From NCBI GenBank assembly GCA_012656075.1, contig JAAKBF010000277.1:62001-126000 (forward strand): 64,000 nucleotides of DNA, read 5' to 3'. The stretch is from Phytophthora hibernalis. Taxonomy: Eukaryota; Oomycota; Peronosporomycetes; Peronosporales; Peronosporaceae. Within the stretch, counting starts at the first letter, position 1. Each line of letters begins with the position of its first letter. The notes below the pieces were generated by a model, which was given only the letters and a program-made list of their open reading frames with translations, was not told where the DNA came from and ran no database searches. This document shows positions 44,401 to 54,584 of the stretch, in pieces. Made by a program: the position numbers and the translations under genes.

Positions 44401-44795
44401 GAGTGACACGACCGAGTCGGTGGGGAGGTCCCCACAGGCGACGGAGCTCGTGGAGGGATTGGACTCATCTTAGCTACGATCCGTGGAGATACTGGGTGTT
44501 TCCTCTTAGCGAAGGGACTGGTGTCAACGCCGAACCGCCAAGAACCATCTCGTGGCGACGGAGCTGCGAATGCTGCGGACCGTGGACTGCCGTACTGCTT
44601 GTGGTTGGCGACTGGGGGCGAGGCGAGGAGGTCAACCACTCGAAGCACTGACTGGGCGAGCACCGCTCGGTCGGCGTCACTCTCTGAGGTGAGACTGTCG
44701 GCGTCCACATAGCGAGGGAACAGGAGCGGCGTGTCTACCGCGAGTCGAGGCGTGGGCATCTTCCAAGCGACGCAGGCGAAGTACGCTTTCGGCAT
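41420..44795 (-). CDS. Coiled-coil and EF-hand protein, multi-exon
   Basis: The ATG at 44795 gives MPKAYFACVAWKMPTPRLA and a Ser/Pro-rich N-terminus, then a helical domain (KITKWLHSLSHEASSFSSYA, RLQSAIAFHCLCKARGVF). After introns near 44107-44055 and 43910-43845 comes a long coiled coil (RLDEERARNEQMRHLQQQL, QRLQESEKLLGDLRWKNNT). Introns at 42540-42610 (71 bp) and 42363-42421 (59 bp) flank an exon with the membrane-like GVDFFLLVVVIIFN. The C-terminal part has a canonical EF-hand, DTNGDGTLDFHEF, at ~42040, a weaker second one (DNVIDKDEF) and an acidic tail. One-base losses in 42109-42113 and 43642-43645 shift the frame. It is probably a Ca-responsive structural or membrane-tethered protein; the family is not recognised. 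Confidence 0.75.
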
Positions 44796-45280
44796 GAAAC
44801 GGGCACTTCAACGACCATCACTCCACGATTCAGTAATAGACGGCCTCACTTAGAGAACTGTAGTTTCTGGAGCTATTTAAAGTCTGGAGCAAAATCAAAA
44901 ATAGCTAGCATGAATCCTGAGCTGGAACGAAGATTGACCGAACCTTGGTTCCCCGATTATCCGCGAACCGGTAAAACCCGCGAAGTTGGTTCGCGAGGAT
45001 TTACTGCTTCGGTTGAGATTGTTGCAGTTCGAACTTTAGTGAGAACTTGCTAGGGGGCCTTACTGGTTTCAAGTTTGTCATCACTCAACTTTCGGCGCAC
45101 CGCGCCGCTCAGGCAACCTTCGTCACACACACAGCGTTAGCGCACCGCGCGCGCAACATAGGGAGAGTGGGTGCAACACAGCATTGCGCAAGCACAACAT
45201 AGGGCAACACAGTTGCTATTGGAGTGTGGACCACATATCAATTAGTATCGGATATTTGTCGTTCAGCGAGAAACGATGGC
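44796..45280. other. Intergenic region
   Basis: Holds repeat copy 44921-44980 and GC-rich words such as GCACCGCGCCGC and GCGCACCGCGCGCGC. No gene seen. Confidence 0.5.
44921..44980 (+). repeat. Dispersed repeat, copy 2
   Basis: Nearly identical to 36105-36162, with an added C and a T/A change. Here CGAAGTTGGTTCGCGAGGATTTACTGCTTCGG follows. Confidence 0.8.
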
Positions 45281-45282
45281 AT

Positions 45283-45420
45283 TGGCGGAGTGGTCTAGCG
45301 GTGTACCAACCACAAGGCACAGCCGGGTTTGAGTCCCGCAGCGGACACAGAAGCTCCCCGTAAGGGGGCCGAACCGCCAAGCTAGTCCTTTTACTTCACG
45401 GTATTTTTTAAAAATCATTT
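45283..45420 (+). ncRNA. tRNA-derived, SINE-like sequence
   Basis: An A box, TGGTCTAGCGG (45291-45301), and a B box, GGGTTTGAGTCCC (45325-45337), match internal RNA polymerase III promoter elements. The 23-bp gap is shorter than in a full tRNA and the flanks do not form an acceptor stem. It is therefore a tRNA-derived relic or SINE head rather than a working tRNA. A T/A-rich end (TATTTTTTAAAAATC) lies at ~45402-45418. tRNA-derived SINEs are known in Phytophthora. Confidence 0.5.
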
Positions 45421-45479
45421 AGGACCAAAAACAAATAACTAACTAGTTGGTTAACCCACGGCGCTGGCGGCGTTCTCGG

Positions 45480-46043
45480 AGCCGTTGGCCGCCATCCCGC
45501 TACCCGTGGCGTGCGCTTCGTGGGGATCACCGCAACGAGGCCTTCGTGGCGGCCATCAAGCGCATCATCGGCGCGGACAGCGAATAACTCCTTATGCGTC
45601 GTGCACGAGCTCTTCGCGGCGCCCGAGCTGTTGGTGAGTGAAGCTCCTCGCCCCGGCGATGACCGCGGCGTTATCTGACCGTACCTCGCGCGCTAGCGTG
45701 GAGATGCGGGTCGCGGCGCGCTTCAATTGCGATAAGCAGACGGGCTGGCTAACCCGATGACTCGCTCGTCTGACGCCAAGGTGCATATACTGTGCAGACC
45801 ATTGCTTCAAGTGCCGCATCAAGTCCGTGAACCTCTTCGGGCTCTACGCGAACAAGAACATTGAGCTGCTGCTGCAGAGCGACCGCTACGACCTGGACGC
45901 CCCGCTCCTGGCCGTGGACGCCATCGTCGTCGAAAAACACCGGGAACAGCTCCGGGTCGAGTTCTGGACGGATTGCAGTCGATCGCGGACGCGGCACGCG
46001 TAGTCAGGCGATTGACTAGGCAGCTGCACAAGAGCAACAAGTG
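45480..46043 (+). pseudogene. C-terminal fragment of an unrecognised host gene
   Basis: Pieces read HRNEAFVAAIKRIIGADSE (~45535-45586) and, from ~45784, CADHCFKCRIKSVNLFGLYA, DRYDLDAPLLAVDAIVVE and EKHREQLRVE. A one-base loss near 45961 is followed by LDGLQSIADAARVVRRLTRQ and a TGA at 46041-46043. The segment from 45587 to 45783 may be an intron plus a damaged exon. The Gypsy-3 gag ATG lies eight bases after the TGA. The family is unknown. Confidence 0.4.
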
Positions 46044-46050
46044 AGAGAAG

Positions 46051-48331
46051 ATGGTCAAGGGATCGCCAATTTTGAGCGACGCAAGCCCGGCAACGGCCGG
46101 AGGATCGCCGCTCGATGAGTCTGACTCGGCGAGAGCCAGCATTACCGCCGCGGACGCGGAGGTGACGCGCTCCGTCCGGTTTCGACGATGACGAAGACCA
46201 TGGAAGCGAGGAGGAAGAAGAAGAAGAGAAGGATGATGATGAAGGGACGGAGTATGACGACGTGAAGAGAGTCGTCGATATCCGTGAAGAAGTCGACGAG
46301 TTGTCGCTGCAGGTGACCCGCATGGGAGTACCTCGCCCAGTCGAGCGGAACCTTGCAGCGGAGCTCGGTGATGACGATGACGACGAACAAAACGTGGCTC
46401 CGGGTGACCGACCGCCGCTTGTTCCCAAGGCGACAAAGAATGTCGAAACACCGAAGGCGAACCGAGTCCTGGCCCGACTCGTCGAAGAAATGAAGACCAA
46501 CAGTCGGTGGATCAACATGTTCGCTCCAATGTACATGTGTCAAGCGAAGTGGGCTCAACTCAGCGAGGAACTAGTCCATCTCGTCAATAGCCAAACGATG
46601 GACCAACTCGTCGAAGACACAGCGATATTACTCCGTACCGGTGCGGCCATAAGCCGTCGAAACCGGCGCTGACGTCTTGGAGTGTGCACACGGTCGGAGC
46701 CGAGCTGGTGAGATGGAAGCGCAAGTTGAAAGACCTGTTCGGGATGCAAGATGGACCCAAGGGGCAATTACCCAAGGCTCGCCGAGCTGAAGAATTGGAC
46801 GAAACCAAACTGGGCCCACCACAACCGTACGTCACTGAGCCGTACGTCTTCCCCGAGCCGAGTGAAGACCCAGCGAAAGTTCCGTTGCCGAAGACACTGA
46901 GACGAAGCGTGGCGTATTCCGGAGCACCGAGGGAACACCGTATTTCGCCGACTCGCACATGCAAGCTCCGAAGAAGGCCAACGATCAGCCAGCTCGACAC
47001 CCGATGGCAGATTTCATCACTGCTGAGGAAGCCGCCGAGCTCCGTCGCCTGATCCGATCGGACGCCGCAGCACTTGCAGCCTCTGGAGGGATGATGAACT
47101 CAGCGATGAAGACGATTACCCTGGACACCGCGATGTCGATGTGTCGCCACATGACCTCATCCGTCAGCTCAGCTTCGATGGGGCTGAAAGCGACCGAGGA
47201 CAAGTCTTGGAAATTAGGACGCACGCGCCGCTTGAGAAGATCACGACTTTTGACGGGAAGCGCTACCGTTCAGAAGATGCGCTACAATGAATCAAACGTT
47301 TCATCTACGAGATGAAGGGAACGTACAAACGGCAAGATGAGTGGTGTGAACCGTTCCCGCTGAGTCTGGGCAAGGCTGCTAAGGGGTGGTTCCGGCTGCT
47401 TCCCAAGAAGACTCAGCGAAAGTGGAATCTTCTTAGTGAAGCTTTCCTGGACTAGTACTGCTCGCAATTCGACCAGTCAGCGCGAGCCCGCTACTACTCA
47501 GCGAGACGCAGGAGAATGAATATGTCTGCGATTTCTTGCTGCGATTAAATGGCTACGCACGCACCGCCCACATCCAGTACGAGAAGGGTAGAGCTGACGC
47601 CGCCGACCACGTCGAATATTTCCTGCTTAATTGCGTAGACGACGACATCATGGATCTGTTGTACCCACAACGACTCAGCGATATTACGAAGGTCGTGAAA
47701 GTGATCAACCAGCGTTTACTCGATGCGAAGCGCAAGAAACAACGCGATCGTCTGAGCACGATCCGCAGTAAACGAGCTGAGAAGATGGGAGAACAAAATC
47801 GCCGAGTCGATTCCAAGAAACAACAGGACGAACGCCGTGGTCGACAGGGTGAAGACAGCAGTCGCCGAGTCACGCTAGCCGATGCGTCGATCGACGACCT
47901 GTGGGCAGCACTCGACACTCGCCGAGCTACGGCGAACACCGACCTCTACGACTGGTCGACTGGAGAAAGCGACGCGAGCGAACTTCTCAACCAAGACATT
48001 GAAGAAGACTCGGACTACATCGATGCCGGTAATACGACCGGAGATTCCAACCGATATCAGTAGAACTCGTCGAATCCCAAAGGACAAGCTAATCGCCGAG
48101 ACGGGTCCCGAGAGCGAAAGACATACGGTCCGTGTGGAGCTTGCGGAGCAGCAGGTCACGATGCACTTCTGTCGCCGACGCTGCAAGTTCTGCAAGCAAG
48201 TGCACGAAGTAGGCCAGTGCGAACACTTCCGACGCTTCGAGAAACTCACCAAGTTCGTTAAGACGTCAGTCGACAAGTCCATTGTCCCGGACGATCTTCA
48301 GGACATCTACTCGTCGAGCCATTTAAACTAG
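46051..48331 (+). pseudogene. Gypsy-3 gag
   Basis: The ATG at 46051 gives VKGSPILSDASPATAGG. After a frameshift near 46185 comes a very acidic stretch and DIREEVDELSLQVTRMG. The Gag core at ~47225-47560 reads ITTFDGKRYRSEDALQ, EMKGTYKRQDEWCEPFPLSL and KAAKGWFRLLPKKTQRKWN, with in-frame stops at ~47289 (TGA) and ~47455 (TAG). NGYARTAHIQYEKGRADAAD and a charged linker follow. The C-terminus has a single Cys-rich finger, CRRRCKFCKQVHEVGQC, at ~48170, ending at 48331. Several frameshifts (about 46670, 47050 and 47500) interrupt it. Confidence 0.75.
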
Positions 48332-48407
48332 TGGGCTCGCCAACCATGACTGGGTTGGACAACAACGGGCTGCCACAGTCAGCAGAACCAGCAGCGAAGC
48401 GAACTAC

Positions 48408-51228
48408 GTGTTTGCTTTTGTTGGGGAAGCGGAATGGCCCGACGAGTGGAGTGAGAATGAGAGTGATGAAGAGAGCGGACGAACGGATGTGGACGAGAGT
48501 TGTGGGCTCGGCGAGTCGAATGAAGACGAAGACCGAGCGATTGGAAGTATGGATGGAACTCAGCGACCGATGATTTCGATAGGTCAAGCCAAGAGATGGA
48601 AGTTGCTCCCTGGTGAGCGACTGGGATGGTTGTCATCGAGGAAATTCGATCGCCGAGTGAGGATGAGAGCTCTAGTGATGGGAGCTGTGAATGATGAACG
48701 GACAAAAATCCTGTTGGATACTGGAGCGAACGTGTCGGCTGTGACCGAAGCGTTCGCTAGGAAGTTGCGACTGAAGCGACTCACCAACGATGACATGAAG
48801 ATCGATGTCCAAGGAATCGCCAAGTCAAAGGTGGCGACCACCTCTCGCGCAATCCTTAAGGTTACGCTGGGGTGGGAAGTAGTTTACGAATTTGAGGTGT
48901 GGATCATGCCTCATCATGCCGGAGTCGACCTGATCGTGGGTACCGACTTCATGATACCAGCCGGTATCAGGCTGGACTCGTACAACTCGATGGCAAAACT
49001 ACCCGATGAAGTCGTAGTGCCATCAATCAAGTCGTCGAGAGACGTGGATGACACGGAGTACGGCCGAGAAGTGATCGGAGGCCCACGAGAGACATTGGAC
49101 ATCATGAGCAGAGAAATCGCTCAGTTCAAGTTGAGACGGAGGCACCCCAGCGACTCGACGCATGAGCTGTGGGTTCGACAATTGAAAGGAGTGATTCCGA
49201 CAGTCGAGCACAACGCTGCTGGACGAGCCGTACGGGTCTTGCTAACGAACATCACCGCGATCCTCACGTGGTGTTCAGTCCACTTTCCGGTGGTTCTATG
49301 GATGCCCCACGGAGTACTGCCTCGGGACGATGGTTATGTGCGGGTGAACTCAGCGAAATATCGCGACTGGTAAGTGCTTGCCTACGAGGGCGCTCTCGAC
49401 AACCGACTCCTAAGGAAAGAGCAACGGCTATATATGGAATGGCTTAGCCGACAGCCTCCCACTGTCGAAAGGCCACAGTACAAGACGCCGACGGCTATAA
49501 AACCGAGACCCGCTTAACCAGAGGAAAACAACGCTCGTGAATCACTAGAAGTCGACGAGCTCGACGAAGATTCGACAGGTGTATCTAACTCAGCGAGCGG
49601 AGAAATACCTCAGACTGATATCATGGAAGGAGACTCGTCGAAGCCTGACGACCCGACCATCTCGGAGACCCAAACTGACGATTCTCTAATCGACATAACC
49701 GAAAAGGAAAGGAGTGACGGGCAGCAGCTGCCATTGGACCAGCAAGACTCGGCGATAGCCGCTGTCCATAGCGAGGGGCATCAGAAACGATGCACTACCA
49801 AAATGGACAGGGGTGACCAATGGGACTCTGGCGAACGTGACCCAGTTCGACACACTCCTACACTAAAGGAGCCAGGATTCGTCGAATGTGACGAATTGGA
49901 AGTGTCAGACACTCCATTGCACAAGATGATCCCAGCTGAAAACCTTCGGCTGCGGTTCCTCGCAGCTGCTGAAGAACTCGAGATGCACCTCTCGACGGTT
50001 GACGTCGTCCTCGAAGACGGGTCAGAACTCGCCGAGTTTGAACACCTGTCGAGTGATGAAAGTCTAACAGATTATGCTCATGAGCTCGCCTTTTTGCCTG
50101 ACCTGACGGAATCGTTATCAACGAAGCTAGACTATGAAGGCGATAACGTAATATCTTCAGCGCACGATGTTCGACAGCAGAAGAAGCTCGTCGAAACCTT
50201 GAAACGTCATGAAAATATGATGATCTCGAGCGGAAATGCGCTTCAACCACCGGCATACGGAGCGGTCTGCGATATCGACGTCCAAGGGCACGAACCCATC
50301 AAGCAACGAGCTCGGCGAGTGCCGCTGAAGAACTTGAGCAAACTCTATGAGCTTTTGAAAGCTCTGCTTCAAGCAGGGCTCGTGTCATTTTTGAAGAGTC
50401 CTTGGGCCTCGCCAATCGTTATTGTCATGAAAAAGAACGGTGTGGACATTAGGCTTTGCATCGACTATAAGCTGGTAAACGCAATTACAGCCAGCATGGA
50501 ATACGCAATGCCGCTGGTCGACGACTTGCTGACGGAGCTCGAGAGCTACTTGTGGTTCTGTTCCCTCGACGCTGCTAGTGGATTATGGGCCGTAATGATG
50601 ACTCGACGAGCTCGCGAGATTTCGGCTTTGTGTGTGCCCTAGGCCACATTGAGTGGCTGCGCATGCCGTTTGGGTTTAAAAATGCGCCCATGATATACCA
50701 GCAACTCATCGACAATGCTCTCTGGGGTTACGTGCAACCGAGAGGTGGCTGGGCGACATTCTCCGAGAAGATGCGGCTCGCTGAGGTTGCAGCAACAGCT
50801 CAGCGAAAGATACGACCATCCCGGCTAGCGCAAGGAGCCGATTCGATGAGTTTAAGCACTAATTTTGAAGCTGACTACCGAGCTGTCGACGAGTCTGACC
50901 CGCTGCAAGAGCTCATCAACAGCGCTGAAAATGACATGTTCAGTACGGGTGAACCGGACGAGTCACAGCTAATTCCGGTTTTTGGTCGACGATCGTTCGT
51001 TGACGATATTTGCTTTGGAGGTGCAACCTTCGACGAGTACCTCAACACGCTCGACCGGTTGTTGACCCGATTCGCCGAGTGCAGAATCAGTGTGAGCTTC
51101 ACCAAGAGTATTTTTGTCCAGCCGATGGTCGACTTCCTGTCTCACAAAGTGACGGCCGACGGAAGTGCCGCGGATCCCAAGAAGCTGGCTGCAATCGCTG
51201 AGCTTCCATTCCCGTCGTCTAAATAGGG
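48408..51228 (+). pseudogene. Gypsy-3 pol: protease and reverse transcriptase
   Basis: The protease motif ILLDTGANVSAVTEAFARKL lies at ~48710, followed by GVDLIVGTDFMIPAGIRL. A linker ORF from 49623 leads into RT: ARRVPLKNLSKLYELLKALL, SPWASPIVIVMKKNGVDIRL and LWFCSLDAASGLWAVMMT. After a frameshift at ~50640 the RT continues as IEWLRMPFGFKNAPMIYQQL and RRSFVDDICFGGA, with catalytic FVDD instead of YVDD/YIDD. It stops at a TAG at 51224-51226, after which FLGALNYYSRFIQNLALYG resumes. Confidence 0.82.
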
Positions 51229-52977
51229 ATACAGGCATTCCTTGGCGCACTCAATTACTACAGCCGGTTCATCCAAAACTTAGCGTTGTATGGAGCAGTG
51301 CTTTATCAACTCAAAGAAGATGACTTCGGCAGTGGAAGCGACCTATCGACCGCCATAGCTTCATTCGCTGAGCTAACGCGGAAAGTGACAGAAGCGCCTA
51401 TTCTACGGCACTTCGACTCAGCGAAAGACGTCCATGTCATGGTCTTTGCCAATGATTGGGCGTTGAGTAGCACCCTGATGCAGATGCATGATGGGAAACC
51501 GCACCCAGTCCGTTTCTGTAGCAGAGTGCTACAAGAAAGCGAGGCTAACTACCACCCAGCCGAGCGAGAAGTGCTTGCGTTGCTTCAATTGCTGAAGCTA
51601 TGCCATACGTTGGAATGGGTCTTCTCGTCGAAGACATTGTACGGACGACCAGTGAGCTTCGCCGTCCTGTTCTCACCTTACCACTTGAGAATTAAACGGG
51701 TGCGAGAGCGGGATATCGCATTCGCTCAGCTGTTGCAATCCTCTATCACTCCACACATTGGACTCGACGAGTCGTTAGCACACATTGCACCACCATCTAA
51801 GCACTCGGCGAGTGTCCGCCTGGACCCAGAATTGCTATATGCGCATGTACGTGACGACTTTGAAGGATACGTCCTGTCATTCGACGGGTCGGCGAAGACG
51901 GAGAAGTATGGCGGCTATGGTAGTTGCTCGTGGAACTTGTGGCGGTTGCCGATGTGGGACATTGTGATCGCTGCGAGTGCTCACCTCTTGGAAACCACGG
52001 TCAATATCGACGAGGACTCCAGAATGAATAACGGCGTCATCGCGGCCCTTGACCGGGGCATCACCGACCTTATCATAGTCGGCGATTCCAGGATCGCAAT
52101 CCAGCAATCCATGGGGGTGATCGCATGCAGGAAGGAGACGTTGCAAATTCAGTTGGCGCGCCACAAGGAACTCATCGATCGCCTCAACTCCGTACGCTAC
52201 CTCCATTTTATAAGTAGTCCGGTGCTACAACTCAGCGGCGGCACGGAAGCTCTAGAAGCGAAAGCTGGGCGTGTCGTTCTTAGCAGTGACCACAAAGCTG
52301 AGCTAAAGACGTTGAACCGGATACAAGAAAAGCTGTACGTCGAGGAAAGCCCGACGAAGGAAGCAGAAGAAGTTCCTCCTAAAGTCTCAGCGATTACTCG
52401 AAGTCAAACTCAACCAGTTCGCCGAGTTCGATTCGCCGAAGACGAAGGACTAGACCCAGCGAGCGAACCGGCACCCGACGTGCTAGTAGAGTCCGATTCA
52501 CCGAGTCTACCCGACAATGATAGTCCAGACGACAAGTTCGAAATGGAGTACCAACCTCCAGAAGCTCAACGGGTAGTAGAGCAGGGCAGAGTTTGCCCAG
52601 AACGTCAGGAAGTGCCAAGTGCTGAAGACGTCACCCTTCTAGTGGTCCAAGCTGAACGACGAGGCCGGATATCAACGACGCAAGACGAAGAATGTCGATG
52701 GTCTGACCTAAAGAAATATTTGCGAGGTGAATTCGATGAGCTCACTCGGCGAAGAGCCGGCGACGCCGGCAAAGTAGCCGATAATTTTGTACTCAGCGAG
52801 GACGGCTTACTATATTACATGATCCGTCGCAGAGAGCGAGGTAGACCCGACGAGCACGACACGAAGCTAAGAATGGTAGTGCCAACTACACTCATCGACG
52901 AAATCTTGGCGAATTGCCATAACTCCATTGAAGGAGGGCATCAAGACATCGTCAGAGTGAAGGCCGATTACTATTAG
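51229..52977 (+). pseudogene. Gypsy-3 pol: two RNase H domains and linker
   Basis: The first, ordinary Gypsy RNase H is FCSRVLQESEANYHPAEREV. A second one follows at ~51870-52250: SFDGSAKTEKYGGYG (Asp) and IIVGDSRIAIQQSM (Asp). Where the Glu of an EAEY-type motif is expected, this copy reads DEDSRMNNGVIAALDRG, so catalysis is probably impaired. An acidic linker precedes the integrase N-terminal region (LVVPT-like MVVPTTLIDEILANCHNS, GGHQDIVRVKADYY), which ends at a TAG at 52975-52977. Confidence 0.78.
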
Positions 52978-54404
52978 ATCGGTCTGTATGCCGATGTGGT
53001 CAAGCATGTGCAAGCCTGTGAAGGTTGCAACACCAGTAAGAGCAAGCCTCAACTTCGCGGATATTCGCCAGGAAACGTCGTCTCCGATCGACCTTTCCAA
53101 ATTGTGTCGATGGACTTCGTTATACCCTTTCCGAAGACTCAGCGAGGAAACACGGCTCTCCTGCTATTCCAGGATATCTTCACCGGGTTTCTCATCGCTA
53201 ATGCGATGGGCGATACTAGGGCTCTCGAAGTAGCTAAGGCATTCGAAGAGTGCATATTCCGTCGATTTGGCGCACCATCGCTCATCCGCCACGGCCGAGA
53301 CCCAAGATTTATGAGCGAAGTCTTTCATACTTTCTCGGAGATGATGCAGTCGAGTTCTCGAGCTACACTGAGCTATCGACCACAAGCGAACAGGCAGCAA
53401 GAACGCAGTGTGAAGACCATGATCCAAACGGTGCGTGTCTACGTGGAAGACCCGCTTCAAGCTGACTGGGACGGCATCGCTGAGAAACTAGTCTATGTCA
53501 TCAACAACTCGAGGGATTCGACTCGGCGAGAAACGCCATTCTACTTAGTGCACGGTTGGGACGCCCAGTCAACACTCAAATTGACGAAATCCTCCATTCG
53601 ACGAGTCTCCAAAGACTCCGCGAAACAAACCACCTCAGCGAAAGCCACAAAATGGCGTCGAGAAGCTAACCGACAACGGGAAATAGCGCTCAAACTAGCC
53701 TATGAGTACCAGCTAAAGGAAAGGCCCGGCAAGCAAAGGAACACAACGACTCGCTGAGTCAGAGCGAACACAAAGCCATACCGAATGACTCGACGAGCGA
53801 GGAGACAGCTGAAGCAAATAATAGCGACGGATTCGCTGAGTCAAAGCAGTCTCTGTTGAAGACTGGGGACCAAGTCTGGCTGTTCATGGAGCGTGTCAAA
53901 CCAGGCCTTAAGAAGAAGTTAGCCCATCGGTGGCATGGCCCGTTCCGGATCAAACAGAAGATCGAGGAGTTCGCTTACCAGCTAGAGTTGCCAGACAAGA
54001 GTGGCTACCGGTTCTATCCAGTAGTCCACGTGTCCAGACTGAAGAAAGTGACCGAACTCGGCGAAAGGCCTACGACTTCGCTAGTCAAAGGACTCAGCGA
54101 AACCGATCGATTGGATTTCGACGAGGAACTGCTGCCAGAAGACAGCTGGGAACCTGACGAGCGGGCTGGTCGATATGAAGTCGAAGCCATCCTTAAAGAG
54201 ACGAAATGCCACTCTCGACGAGTACGGACCGAGATCAGCGCCGGTTTCTGGTAAATGGGTGGGCTATGACGAACCCAGCTGGGAACCACTGTCGAATTTA
54301 TCGTGTGGAGGTCTTCTCTTCTACTATCTTTGACAAAAGAAACGTGAAAACCGTCTGCAAATGGTGCAAGTTGCAGACGAGTGTTAAAAGCTATTGCATA
54401 TGAC
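52978..54404 (+). pseudogene. Gypsy-3 pol: integrase and chromodomain
   Basis: VKHVQACEGCNTSKSK is the CxxC of the HHCC finger. The core has VSMDFVIPF (Asp), LIRHGRDPRFMS (the second catalytic Asp is Gly here, HGRD for HDRD) and QANRQQERSVKTM (Glu). Stops split it at ~53756. From 53856, GDQVWLFMERVKPGLKKKL, AHRWHGPFRIKQKIEEFAY and YPVVHVSRLKKV form the GPY/F region. The chromodomain is YEVEAILKE..., then after a frameshift at ~54250 FLVKWVGYDEPSWEPLSNLS and CGGLLFYYL. Confidence 0.82.
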
Positions 54405-54584
54405 AAATACCACCGACCTGTGAAGACAAGCAGGCAGGTCGAGTGAGCGACAGCTACTGCGTCAACATATATTTTTGATATTACGAGATGGATGAGTACG
54501 GACTACATGAAGAGAAATAAACAACCACCAAGACTCATCGAAAACTGCAACTGGGCGAACTAGGAGTCTCAGCGAAACGACTGC

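Noticed and set aside
45283..45360. Functional tRNA gene
   Set aside because: A and B boxes are present, but the spacing is short and the two ends do not pair as an acceptor stem.
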